Source of the DNA: Collinsella aerofaciens
Lineage (GTDB): Bacteria > Actinomycetota > Coriobacteriia > Coriobacteriales > Coriobacteriaceae
Reading direction: 5' to 3'
Assembly: GCF_015561195.1 (NCBI RefSeq)
Contig: NZ_JADMSU010000001.1
Span: forward strand, 375,879-439,878
DNA length: 64,000 nt
Shown here: one piece after another, positions 42,504 to 50,634 of the stretch
Position numbering within the stretch: the first letter of the stretch is position 1
Layout of the letters: each line of letters begins with the position of its first letter
Notes under the pieces: generated by a model
What the model was told of the DNA's origin: nothing
Database searches by the model: none
What the model saw: the letters and a program-made list of their open reading frames with translations, nothing else
Made by a program: the position numbers and the translations under genes

Positions 42504-43235
42504 CTAGTCGCTACGCTGGTGGTAAACCTTGTATTTAAACTGATCGGCACGAGCAACCGAGAGCGTATACTCCACAACCTCGTTTGACTCGTTATACGTA
42601 GTCCTAACCAAATCGAGCACAGGCGAGCCCTCGACGATTTCCAAAAGGTGGGCATCGGTGGGACGGGCTATGCTCGCATAGAACTCCTCTTCGGCCACGC
42701 GTATTTTTTGCTGAAAGTCTTGCTCAATCACATCGTAAAGCGGCTTACGCTCCAGCAGCGGTCGCTTTAGGGACATAAATTGACGAACCGGTAGATAGCT
42801 GCGTTCGACCATCATGGGCATGTTGTCGGCAGAACGAAGGCGCTTGAGCTTAAAAATGCGATCACCGATACGCAATCCCATATGCTCGGCCAGATTCTTA
42901 TCGGCCTCCATCTCGCAAAACTCGAGAATCGTGGTCTCGGGGTCGCGCCCCATCGCGCGCATCTGCTCGGTAAAGCTGTAGGACTGCATAAGATTGGTTG
43001 CCTTTGCCGAACGGTCGGTCACAAAGGTACCGCGACCGTGCTGCCGAACCACCAGTCCTAAACGCTCCAGTTCCTGCAGAGCCAGGCGTACCGTAGTGCG
43101 CGAGAGACCATAGCGCTCCGAAAGCTCACGCTCGGAAGGAATCATGTCACCGGCGCGATATTCATGGTCAATCTTTTCGGTCAGAATATCGACCAGCTGA
43201 TCGTACAGCGGTTGCTTACGCGCTCCGATCGCCAT
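42504..43235 (-). CDS. GntR-family regulator (HutC/UTRA, AgaR/NagR-like)
   Basis: A 243-residue regulator: winged helix with PLYDQLVDILTEKI, MIPSERELSERYGLSRTTVRLALQELERLGLV and HGRGTFV, then a UTRA effector domain (about 90-235). The family senses amino-sugar phosphates. ATG at 43235 follows GGGAGG. It stands between agaS and the PTS genes, and matching ACTGGTAGTAACCA sites occur before both, so it is the likely regulator of the GalNAc locus. Confidence 0.92.
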   Translation of the reverse strand: MAIGARKQPLYDQLVDILTEKIDHEYRAGDMIPSERELSERYGLSRTTVRLALQELERLGLVVRQHGRGTFVTDRSAKATNLMQSYSFTEQMRAMGRDPETTILEFCEMEADKNLAEHMGLRIGDRIFKLKRLRSADNMPMMVERSYLPVRQFMSLKRPLLERKPLYDVIEQDFQQKIRVAEEEFYASIARPTDAHLLEIVEGSPVLDLVRTTYNESNEVVEYTLSVARADQFKYKVYHQRSD

Positions 43236-43319
43236 CCTATCCTCCCATTTTCTCAAACTCGGCTACTACCTTGGGTGTTTAGCATTATCTGTCTGCCACA
43301 CCCGAATCATCAAGAAAAC

Positions 43320-43353
43320 AAAAGCCGCGCGCTCTTTCGAGCACGCGGCTTTT
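43320..43353. terminator. Terminator downstream of the EIID gene
   Basis: AAAGCCGCGCGCTC pairs with GAGCACGCGGCTTTT around TTTC. It lies between the PTS operon end and the GntR start. Confidence 0.8.
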
Positions 43354-43419
43354 AACATACACATGGCTTAAGGGGTCGGGGTGTGAGCCGCGTAGGGACA
43401 CACCCCTCAAGCTAGAGCC

Positions 43420-44502
43420 TTACCAGATGCTCGGCCAGAGACCAAGCGGGCCAGCGCCCAGGATGCCCAGGACGAAGAGCAGGAGAATGCCCTTGGTCGG
43501 GGTCCAGCTGTGCTTAGCGAACATGTAGTAAAGCAGCAGCGTAAGCATAAGCGGGACGAGCTTCGGGACGATGGTGTTGAGGGTGTCGGCAACAGAGAAG
43601 TTGACCGGATCCTCGGTGACGGTGCCGTAGGTAACGGACTCCATGCCGTTGCCCAGATCGGTGACGCCGCACGTGACAGCGTTGCCGTCGGCATCGGAAG
43701 CGGTAAGGGCGTTGCCGTCCTTATCGGTCATGGCGATGGTACCGGCCTCAGCGGTCTCGGTATCGATGCCCTCCATACCGGTGAAGTTCTTGGCCTCCTT
43801 CTCGGAGACGATCACGGTATTGGCGGAGAGGCCACGGGTGGTGCCGTTGGGGATCTGGAGGTTGATCTGGGTGCCACCCATGGTGACGACCAGGCAACCG
43901 ACGACGAAGACGCCCATGATGGAAGCGGCACGCGTGAAGGCCTGCATGTTGGCGGTCAGAGCGTCAATAGCGCTGGTGCCAAGCTTGTAGGACCAGTTCA
44001 TGAGCCAGAAGCGCAGAGCGAACTGGACGGCGTTGAAGATCACCAGGAAGATGATCGGCGCAGCGGCGTTGCCGTTGATGGCCATGTTGGAGGTGATGCC
44101 GGCCGTGATAGGCACGAGCGTCAGCCAGAACAGGGCGTCACCGATACCACCGAGCGGGCCCATTGCGGCGACGCGGACGGCGCGGATCGTGGGGATGTCA
44201 ACCTTGTTCTGCTCGAGCGAAAGCACGATACCCATAACAAAGGTGACGAGGAACGGGTGGGTGTTGAAGAACTCCAGGTTGTGGCTCATGGAAGCCGCGA
44301 GGTCGTTCTTGTTGGTGTGGATCTTCTCCAGACCGGGGATGATGGAGTAGAGCCAGCCGGCGGCCTGCATGCGCTCGTAGTTGAACGATGCCTGCAGGAA
44401 GCAGGAGCGCCAAGCCATCTTGTTGAGGGTCTTCTGGTCGAGCTGCGGAGCAGGAGTGAGATCCTCGTAGTGCTCCGGGATCACATACTCATTAGATGCC
44501 AT
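43420..44502 (-). CDS. PTS mannose-family EIID with a large hydrophilic insertion
   Basis: A 360-residue membrane component that with EIIC forms the sugar channel. The N-terminal part (KMAWRSCFLQASFNYERMQAAGW, MSHNLEFFNTHPF, AAMGPLGGIGDALFWLTLVPI) is typical ManZ/AgaD. Family members are usually about 270-290 residues; here roughly residues 215-305 add a polar, acidic stretch with an internal repeat (DGNALT, DGNAVT) before the last helices. ATG at 44502 has GGAGGTGA; it overlaps the EIIC gene by 11 bp. Confidence 0.92.
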   Translation of the reverse strand: MASNEYVIPEHYEDLTPAPQLDQKTLNKMAWRSCFLQASFNYERMQAAGWLYSIIPGLEKIHTNKNDLAASMSHNLEFFNTHPFLVTFVMGIVLSLEQNKVDIPTIRAVRVAAMGPLGGIGDALFWLTLVPITAGITSNMAINGNAAAPIIFLVIFNAVQFALRFWLMNWSYKLGTSAIDALTANMQAFTRAASIMGVFVVGCLVVTMGGTQINLQIPNGTTRGLSANTVIVSEKEAKNFTGMEGIDTETAEAGTIAMTDKDGNALTASDADGNAVTCGVTDLGNGMESVTYGTVTEDPVNFSVADTLNTIVPKLVPLMLTLLLYYMFAKHSWTPTKGILLLFVLGILGAGPLGLWPSIW

Positions 44503-45292
44503 CTTCGAAGTCACCTCCGTCAGAAACAGCTGCACCCTTCAGCTCGGTCTGCTGCTGGAAGTCCCAGAAAGCGATGCCGAAGCCGATGAGAGCGAGGATG
44601 AGCAGAGCAGGGGTTGCCAGAGAATCGTTGGCAACGGTGATGAGCGCGAGGCCAAAGCCCATGAGGAAGAAGCCCCACATATCGCGGTTCATCATAACCT
44701 TGAGCAGGACGGCGAAGCCGACGAAGCGCATCATGCCGCCTGCAGCGGAGAGACCGGTCTGCAGCCAAGTCGGGATGGCGGAAGCGATGGTCTGACCGAT
44801 GGTGGCGCCAGCGATGAAGAACAGGGTGACGACGACGGCGAAGATCAGGCCGAGCAGAGCCATGGCGAAGTAGTTCAGACGCTCGATACCCTTGGTGTCA
44901 GCGTTGTGAGCCATGTTGTCCGCGGAGGACATGAGCGGCGACATAAGCGTGAAGACCAGGGTAACGCCGAGCTGACCAAGCAGAGCGAACGGAATGGCAA
45001 GGCCGACTGCCGCGTTGGGCTCGAGGCCCGTAGCAATAGCGAGAATGGCTGCCATGATGCCGCCGATAACAGCGTTAGGCGGCTGAGCACCTCCGATCGG
45101 CATGTTGCCGATCGTCATGAGCTGATAAGTACCACCCACGAGAAGACCGGTGTTGAGGTCGCCAAGGATAAGACCGATGACGGCGCCGGTGACGATGGGC
45201 TGATAGAGAGACTCGAGGAAGTTAAACTGGTCGATTGCCGCGACAAACGTGACGATGAAGACCAGAGCGACCTGGAAGATCGTGTATTCCAT
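44492..45292 (-). CDS. PTS mannose/GalNAc-family EIIC
   Basis: A 266-residue integral membrane protein with many helices: DQFNFLESLYQPIVTGAVIGLILGDLNTGLLVGGTYQL, GGAQPPNAVIGGIMA and the central NYFAMALLGLIFAVVVT segment match ManY/AgaC-type EIIC. It carries the sugar across the membrane together with EIID. AAAGGAGGAG precedes the ATG. The C-terminal DGGDFEDGI overlaps the EIID start. Confidence 0.93.
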   Translation of the reverse strand: MEYTIFQVALVFIVTFVAAIDQFNFLESLYQPIVTGAVIGLILGDLNTGLLVGGTYQLMTIGNMPIGGAQPPNAVIGGIMAAILAIATGLEPNAAVGLAIPFALLGQLGVTLVFTLMSPLMSSADNMAHNADTKGIERLNYFAMALLGLIFAVVVTLFFIAGATIGQTIASAIPTWLQTGLSAAGGMMRFVGFAVLLKVMMNRDMWGFFLMGFGLALITVANDSLATPALLILALIGFGIAFWDFQQQTELKGAAVSDGGDFEDGI

Positions 45293-45382
45293 CTTGCTCC
45301 TCCTTTCAAAATGTATGTACGCACTTTGGATTTCACGTACAGAATGTCAGGGTTTCACTCCTGACAACGTGGATCACGAGGA

Positions 45383-45865
45383 TTACGAGAAGAGCTTGCT
45401 CGTGTCCTCAACAGGCGTGCTCGGAACGCGCCTGATCTCCAACTCCACCCCCAATTCCTGCAGCTCTTTAAACGCAGCGACATCCTCGTCGTTAACTGCG
45501 ACGGAGGTGGCGACTTGGCGCTTTCCTTCCGACATGTGCATGTTGCCGATGTTTACCTTCTTTATAGGCACACCGCCCTTGACGAGCGTAAGCACGTCTT
45601 CCGGTGTTTCGGCCACGATGAAGATCTTCTGGCGCGGGCTCGCCTTGCCGATGACGTCGATGGTCTTCTGCAGGGAGAAGAAACGCGTAGCGACGCCGGT
45701 GGGAGCGGCCATCTTCATGAGGTTCTGGCGCATGGTGTTGGTCGACACGTCGTCGTTGGCGACGAGGATGAGGTTAGAGCCCAGGGTGGAGTTCCACTGG
45801 GTAGCGACCTGACCATGGACCAGTCGGTTATCGATGCGGGTAAGAAGAATGTTGGGTTCTGCCAT
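45383..45865 (-). CDS. PTS mannose/GalNAc-family EIIB
   Basis: A 160-residue cytoplasmic phosphocarrier, phospho-site His17 in RIDNRLVHGQV, with RFFSLQKTID, LVKGGVPIKKVNIGNMHMSEGKR and LKELQELGVELEIRRVPS. It passes phosphate from EIIA to the sugar. AAAGGAAGC precedes its ATG. The orphan protein at 34608-35090 is its close paralogue with Tyr at position 17. Confidence 0.94.
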   Translation of the reverse strand: MAEPNILLTRIDNRLVHGQVATQWNSTLGSNLILVANDDVSTNTMRQNLMKMAAPTGVATRFFSLQKTIDVIGKASPRQKIFIVAETPEDVLTLVKGGVPIKKVNIGNMHMSEGKRQVATSVAVNDEDVAAFKELQELGVELEIRRVPSTPVEDTSKLFS

Positions 45866-45901
45866 GTTGATCAGCTTCCTTTCGTTATTTGCTGACGACA
45901 G

Positions 45902-46183
45902 TTACTTGATCTCCTGAATCGCGTAACGCGAAACATCTACGACGGCACCGGATCGGACTTTAATCTGGACCTTTTCGCCTTCGATGCCTTTGACGGTTCC
46001 GTAGATACCGCCGGCGAAAAGAACCTCCTGACCCGGCTTGAGCTCGGTGTGCAGCTCTTTGAAGTACCTCTGCTTCTTCTTCATGTTGACTTGCGACCAG
46101 ATGGTGTAAATCAAGCCCATGATGACAAGCAGGCCTAAAAGGGCGACCGAGGAGCTCAGAACGTTGGCTCCGAAATCGGCCAT
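45902..46183 (-). CDS. YajC-family protein within the PTS operon
   Basis: A 93-residue YajC-like protein: one N-terminal membrane helix (VLSSSVALLGLLVIMGLIYTIW, about 8-30) then the small SH3-like domain (LKPGQEVLFAGGIYGTVKGIEGEKVQIKV). YajC is normally an accessory of SecDF. Its start codon overlaps the EIIA stop in TAATG, so it is made with the PTS. A YajC gene likewise accompanies some streptococcal mannose-family PTS loci for hyaluronan or GalNAc sugars, suggesting a PTS-linked role. Confidence 0.92.
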   Translation of the reverse strand: MADFGANVLSSSVALLGLLVIMGLIYTIWSQVNMKKKQRYFKELHTELKPGQEVLFAGGIYGTVKGIEGEKVQIKVRSGAVVDVSRYAIQEIK

Positions 46184-46626
46184 TAGATGCCGTCCTCGTC
46201 GCCGAAGATATCCTCTTCCTCGGAGCCGGCAACGGATGCGACCGTCTGGGCGGTGATGCCCGTCTGGCCAACGGTCACGGCCTGCTCGCCAAGCTCGGCG
46301 AGCGTGGCGTTACCGCGGAGGAACAGAAGCTCAATAACCATGGGAAGGTTGGTGCCGGTCAGAACCTCGACATTGTCGACATCCTGGGCAATCATCATTG
46401 CCTGGTTAAACGGGGTACCACCGAGCAGGTCGGTAAAGACGAGCACGCCATCGCACTCCTCGCGCATGGCGGTGATAGCGGCGCGGAGATCCTCACCGTA
46501 GGAAGCAGCCTGGTCGCCCTCAAAAGGAACGACGGTAAAAGCGGGCTGGTCACCGGCAACCATAGCGATAGCGCTTGCAAGGCCGGGTGCGAACTGTCCA
46601 TGACCGGTAAGAATAAAGCCAACCAT
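46183..46626 (-). CDS. PTS mannose/GalNAc-family EIIA
   Basis: A 147-residue EIIA, first gene of the operon. Phospho-His9 is in FILTGHGQFAPGL; FTDLLGGTPFNQA and TGTNLPMVIELL complete the ManX-type fold. It takes phosphate from HPr. AAGGGAAA precedes the ATG. Operon order is EIIA-YajC-EIIB-EIIC-EIID. The acidic C-terminal tail (EEEDIFGDEDGI) is an addition compared with short EIIA proteins. Confidence 0.93.
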   Translation of the reverse strand: MVGFILTGHGQFAPGLASAIAMVAGDQPAFTVVPFEGDQAASYGEDLRAAITAMREECDGVLVFTDLLGGTPFNQAMMIAQDVDNVEVLTGTNLPMVIELLFLRGNATLAELGEQAVTVGQTGITAQTVASVAGSEEEDIFGDEDGI

Positions 46627-46725
46627 TCAAATTTCCCTTCCGAAGGTGTGTACGATCTGAGTCCGATGATGTTCGGAAGCCAGCGGGCGCTTGCCCTTAA
46701 AGCTTCTTGGAAAGCGTTCTTTGAG

Positions 46726-46756
46726 AACCAGTGGTCTCTCAACTGGTAGTAACCAC
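46726..46756. promoter_or_regulatory. GntR operator candidates upstream of the PTS operon
   Basis: CTGGTAGTAACCAC at 46743 repeats the agaS-upstream dyad, and AACCAGTGGT at 46726 is a second ACCA/TGGT dyad. They lie 100-130 bp before the EIIA start. Confidence 0.65.
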
Positions 46757-46829
46757 GTGACGTGTTGTTGTCACTATATCACCACAGAAGAGGTCGCTTT
46801 CGTTGATTCATACAGTAAAACGTTTTTGC

Positions 46830-46860
46830 ACCGCTCACGGTAAAAAATCGACCGTTTACC
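46830..46860 (+). promoter_or_regulatory. ACCGTTYAC direct repeat, 21-bp spacing (PTS EIIA region)
   Basis: ACCGCTCAC at 46830 and ACCGTTTAC at 46851 are exactly 21 bp apart, with AAAAATCG in the spacer. The core-like word CTACCTGCGGTTTTG follows at about 46875. Confidence 0.5.
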
Positions 46861-47328
46861 GCTCGTTAACACTTCTACCTGCGGTTTTGAAACCGTTTCG
46901 AAATGTTTTGGCGAAAGATCGGAACCTTTTCTGTGTCTAAACAACGCAGGGTGGCTAAAAATGGCGTGTAGAAAAATTGCAGGTCATTGTGAAGATTTGT
47001 GAATTGGTCTTTTTGACTTAATACCAGTTAGAACCAGTTTCGATATTATCGGTGAACGGTAGTTTTCGACCGTTCACCGGTTATTTGCAATCGTTTGCAG
47101 CCGTTTTCCCGGATGAATTGAGGAAACCCGATGAAGCACTTGCGCGATCACGGGACGTTTTGGCATTTGTCCTCATCCCCCGCGCGCTAAACTCCGGCAT
47201 CCAAAATGAGCTAATAGCTCACGCTAATCGTTTTCGATCACTACTTACTCAGTATCCGTAATTATTTATCGTTTATCATTAATTCTGATATGATACAAGT
47301 ATCATACAAAACGCCGATTGGAGGGATT
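46861..47328. other. AT-rich non-coding stretch before the DUF2975 gene
   Basis: No convincing gene between the PTS operon and 47329. It holds a lone copy of the repeat core CTACCTGCGGTTTTG, two ACCAG words at 47023-47037 and an inverted ACCGTTCAC pair at 47052-47077. The interval is visibly AT-richer than its surroundings. Confidence 0.6.
47052..47077. promoter_or_regulatory. Inverted pair of the ACCGTTCAC word
   Basis: GTGAACGGT (47052-47060) and ACCGTTCAC (47069-47077) face each other across 8 bp. It is the same 9-mer as the 21-bp direct repeats but in dyad form; CGGT/ACCG flanks extend the stem. Confidence 0.45.
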
Positions 47329-47967
47329 ATGGTCCATCGAGACGCATCTATATCGAATGAAACCATCAGCCGCGAACAGACGATAGCCAAACTTAGGAAG
47401 CTCGCTCGCATCTGCAAACGGGCCACAATCTGCATTACCACAGCGCTCGCTCTGGGACTCCTCGCAGTCATTGCGATTGACCTTCTACTCATATTGCCTG
47501 GCCTCTCCCAAGGGTCGTGTCTCCAATCCGTAGAACTTCATGCCGGCGAAGGACCGTGCCTTGCCATCATCGGTACCGATGCGCAGGCCCCACTTATGCT
47601 CGTTGCACACGATGGTCACACTGCCATAGGGAGCCTCTTGATGACATGCCTCGCGCTTACCATCGCGCTAAGCGTGCGCAGGCTTTTCTTCAACATTGAA
47701 AAGGAAGGCAGGCCCTTTGACCTTGAATGCAACCATACGCTTCGTCGAGTAGGACATTTATTCCTTATCGGCGGCGTTGCCGTGAGGCTTCTTGGTGCCG
47801 TAATCACGGGAATGATACTCTCAGGATTTGGCGGCAGCTTTACGGATGCGTTCGTCGGCCAGCTATTCGAGCCTTCCATGCTCTTTGCAGGCCTGATTAT
47901 TTGCCTGATAGCCAGCGTCTTCCGCTACGGGTATATCCTGCAAAAACAAGATGACGAGTTGCTCTAG
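47329..47967 (+). CDS. DUF2975-family membrane protein
   Basis: A 212-residue membrane protein with four predicted helices (about 38-62, 100-122, 145-168, 182-203), like the DUF2975 proteins that pair with a small Cro/CI-type regulator (YoaS-YozG in Bacillus). The ATG at 47329 follows GGAGG. It ends 9 bp before the HTH gene. Physiological role unknown. Confidence 0.82.
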   Translation: MVHRDASISNETISREQTIAKLRKLARICKRATICITTALALGLLAVIAIDLLLILPGLSQGSCLQSVELHAGEGPCLAIIGTDAQAPLMLVAHDGHTAIGSLLMTCLALTIALSVRRLFFNIEKEGRPFDLECNHTLRRVGHLFLIGGVAVRLLGAVITGMILSGFGGSFTDAFVGQLFEPSMLFAGLIICLIASVFRYGYILQKQDDELL

Positions 47968-47976
47968 GGGGAATCC

Positions 47977-48216
47977 ATGATTATTCTGCGGCTTGACCGC
48001 ATGCTCGCCGAACGCAAGATCTCATCCAAAGAGCTTGCGGAACGTGTGGGCATCTCCCAGGTCAATATGTCACGCATTAAGACGGGCAAGGTTTCTGCCA
48101 TACGTTTTTCAACTCTTGACGCGATATGCCGGGCACTCGACTGCCAACCGGGCGATGTACTGGAATATATATCCGACGATGAAGCCGATAGCCTTTTTGG
48201 ACTTAAAGATGAATAG
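47977..48216 (+). CDS. Small Xre/Cro-CI helix-turn-helix regulator (YozG-like)
   Basis: A 79-residue DNA-binding protein: MLAERKISSKELAERVGISQVNMSRIKTGK is the helix-turn-helix, followed by FSTLDAICRALDCQPGDVLEYI, typical of one-domain Cro/CI proteins (YozG-like). It is paired with the DUF2975 gene; such pairs are thought to act as membrane-linked regulatory units. Confidence 0.9.
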   Translation: MIILRLDRMLAERKISSKELAERVGISQVNMSRIKTGKVSAIRFSTLDAICRALDCQPGDVLEYISDDEADSLFGLKDE

Positions 48217-48251
48217 CCATAATTAAGCCGCCAATCACGCCCTCAACGCAA

Positions 48252-48288
48252 AAAGCCCGCCAGTACGACTTCCGTGCTGGCGGGCTTT
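48252..48288. terminator. Bidirectional terminator
   Basis: AAAGCCCGCCAGTACG pairs with CGTGCTGGCGGGCTTT between the convergent HTH and SurA-like genes. Confidence 0.85.
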
Positions 48289-48330
48289 CTGCTGTCAATC
48301 GGCTAGATGCTCGATGAGCCGTGCGACTCT

Positions 48331-49416
48331 TTATGCAAACAGGCCGTAGATGCTGATGTTGGCCTTGGCGTAGAGGCCGTTAGCATACTCGGTCCACTTG
48401 GAGCTGGCGCTCGAAGCCTGCGAAGAGTACTGCTGGTAGGCGGTGTAATAGGCGGTCATGGCCTGCTTATAGGTTGCGCTATCGGCCGTAAAGGCATCGT
48501 CGGCAAAGGCCTTGGCATAGGTGCTGTCGGCATCCTTCCAAGTGCCCTTCTCGCTATCCCACTCATCGCCGGCAAGGTTGATGATGTAGTCGGCGTAGTC
48601 CTTGCTCGCGGCCTCCTCGTTGCCGTCAGCAGGCTCGGTCGGGGCGGTCGGCATGTTTGCGGAGCCGTCGCCCACCTTCTTCTTGTAAAGCTTCTGCAGC
48701 GTCGCGGACTGACGGACGATCTGCTTGGCCTGTTCCTTGGACACGCCGTACTGCGTGGCCATGGTCTTGTAGTCGGAGGTGCCGATAGAGTCCTCGGCGT
48801 ACTGCTTCATTTCCTTGGAAGAAACGGTAATGCCCTCGTCCTCGGCAGCATCGAGCAGGATCTTGTTGCGCACGTAGGACAGGATGACGTCGGCAGAAGG
48901 AGCGGTGTAGTTGCCATCGCTATCCTTGACGGTGTCGAGGCTGTACTGGCTCTCGATGGCCTCGCGCGCGGTGATATCGCTCTTCTTGCCGTTGTAGCTA
49001 TAGCTCGCCACGGTCGAATCGAGCTGGTCCTCGGTGAGGGTCGCCGAGCCGACACCCTTGCCGCCAAAGCCGCCATTGCCAATAAAGAAGCCGACCACCG
49101 CAGCGATCACGACTGCAACCACGAAGGCGGCGATCATCATCTTCTTGTGCTTGGATGCATGGTCGTCTTCGTCGGAGTCGTCGTTCTCGTCCTGCTCCTC
49201 GGGCATGAGGTTCTCGTCAGCAGCATCCGCGGCGATCTTTGCCTCCAGGCGAGCGTCCTCCTCCTCGGCGGTCGTGCCAGCGGCGATATGTTCGGCAGAC
49301 GTGCCGGCGACCAGGTCGATCTTCTCGTCCTCATCACCGTCGGGGCCTTCGCCGCGCTCGATGATCTGGATGCCGTCGATCTCGTCCTTCTCGTCCTTCT
49401 TTTGAATCAGACCCAT
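48331..49416 (-). CDS. Membrane-anchored SurA-N-like (foldase-like) protein
   Basis: A 361-residue protein: an acidic cytoplasmic N-terminal region of about 90 residues, one membrane helix (about 92-114, MMIAAFVVAVVIAAVVGFFIG), and an outside domain with a SurA-N-type arrangement (YNGKKSDITAREAIESQY, VILSYVRNKILLDAAEDEGITVSSKEMKQYAEDSIG, YGVSKEQAKQIVRQSATLQKLY). No parvulin isomerase core is visible, so chaperone rather than isomerase activity is inferred. AAGGAG precedes the ATG. Confidence 0.82.
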   Translation of the reverse strand: MGLIQKKDEKDEIDGIQIIERGEGPDGDEDEKIDLVAGTSAEHIAAGTTAEEEDARLEAKIAADAADENLMPEEQDENDDSDEDDHASKHKKMMIAAFVVAVVIAAVVGFFIGNGGFGGKGVGSATLTEDQLDSTVASYSYNGKKSDITAREAIESQYSLDTVKDSDGNYTAPSADVILSYVRNKILLDAAEDEGITVSSKEMKQYAEDSIGTSDYKTMATQYGVSKEQAKQIVRQSATLQKLYKKKVGDGSANMPTAPTEPADGNEEAASKDYADYIINLAGDEWDSEKGTWKDADSTYAKAFADDAFTADSATYKQAMTAYYTAYQQYSSQASSASSKWTEYANGLYAKANISIYGLFA

Positions 49417-49454
49417 ATCGGTTACTCCTTGTTAGGAAACATAGTCCTCAATAG

Positions 49455-49483
49455 AATACGCCCGACGAGGCGCCGGGCGTATT
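49455..49483 (-). terminator. Terminator after the isocitrate dehydrogenase operon
   Basis: AATACGCCCG pairs with CGGGCGTATT around a GC-rich loop. Confidence 0.8.
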
Positions 49484-49542
49484 GATTCTTAGGTTATACG
49501 CAAACACTTAAGTACTATTTAGGCGTTTGCAGCGTGCATACC

Positions 49543-50628
49543 TTAGGCCAGGTGCGCGATAACAGCATCGGCAAAGGCCTGCGTGCCCACAGCGCCCTCA
49601 ACGGAGCCGGTCTGGGCACGACGCACGTCACCGGTGACCTGCTCGCCCTCGTCGAGCGTGGCAGAGACGGCGGCGCGAATGCGATTGGCAGCGTCGTTCT
49701 CGCCCAGGTGATCGAGCATCATCGCAGCAGAGAGGATCTCGGCCGTGGGGTTGGCGATATCCTGGCCCGCGATATCGGGCGCGGAGCCGTGCGTTGCCTC
49801 GAAGATGGCGCAATCGGCACCGATGTTGGAGCCGGGGGCCATACCCAGGCCGCCCACCAGGCCAGCGCACAGGTCGCTCACGATGTCGCCGTACAGGTTG
49901 GGCAGCACCAGGACATCGAAGTCGTTGGGGTTCTGGACCAGGCCCATGCAGGTGGCGTCGACGATCTTGTCGTTAAACTCGATATCGGGATAGTTGGCGG
50001 CCACCTCGCGCGCAACGCGCAGGAACAGGCCGTCGGTCGCCTTCATGATGTTGGCCTTGTGCACGGCCGTCACCTTTTTGCGGCCACAGCGGCGGGCGTA
50101 CTCAAAGGCATACTCCACAATGCGACGGCTCTTGGCGATGGAGATCGGCTTAATCGAGATCGCGGAATCGGCGGCGAAGGTCTTTTGGCCCGAACGCTCG
50201 ACGAGCTGCGAGAGCTCCTCGACCTCGGCAGCGCCCTCATCGAACTCGATGCCGGCGTAGAGGTCCTCGGTGTTCTCGCGCACGATGACCAGGTCGATGT
50301 CGCGGAAACGCGAGCCGTCGCCCGGCTGCGACAGACAAGGGCGCACGCAGGCGTACAGGTCAAAGTGCTTGCGCAGGGCGACGTTAACGCTGCGGAAGCC
50401 CGTGCCGACCGGCGTGGTGATGGGGCCCTTGATGGCAACCTTGGTCTCGGCGACCGCATCGAGCACATGTTGGGGCAGCGGCGTGCCAAACTCGTCCATG
50501 ACGCCGGCACCGGCCTCCTGGACGTTCCAGTTGATCTGGACACCGGTGGCCTCGACCACGCGGCGCATGGCCTGCGTAATCTCGGGACCGATACCGTCAC
50601 CGGGAATCAGGACTACATCGTGCGCCAT
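49543..50628 (-). CDS. Isocitrate/isopropylmalate-family dehydrogenase, probably NAD-dependent isocitrate dehydrogenase
   Basis: A 361-residue decarboxylating dehydrogenase: [66 protein letters not shown], the metal-binding [16 protein letters not shown] with [10 protein letters not shown], and [17 protein letters not shown]. It resembles short NAD-IDH proteins more than LeuB. The start is six bases after the upstream HEAT-repeat gene. It supplies 2-oxoglutarate. Confidence 0.88.
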   Translation of the reverse strand: MAHDVVLIPGDGIGPEITQAMRRVVEATGVQINWNVQEAGAGVMDEFGTPLPQHVLDAVAETKVAIKGPITTPVGTGFRSVNVALRKHFDLYACVRPCLSQPGDGSRFRDIDLVIVRENTEDLYAGIEFDEGAAEVEELSQLVERSGQKTFAADSAISIKPISIAKSRRIVEYAFEYARRCGRKKVTAVHKANIMKATDGLFLRVAREVAANYPDIEFNDKIVDATCMGLVQNPNDFDVLVLPNLYGDIVSDLCAGLVGGLGMAPGSNIGADCAIFEATHGSAPDIAGQDIANPTAEILSAAMMLDHLGENDAANRIRAAVSATLDEGEQVTGDVRRAQTGSVEGAVGTQAFADAVIAHLA

Positions 50629-50634
50629 AATCTG

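Noticed and set aside
47052-47261. Possible 69-codon gene
   Set aside because: It begins inside the inverted ACCGTTCAC pair, lacks a ribosome binding site and has no recognisable features.
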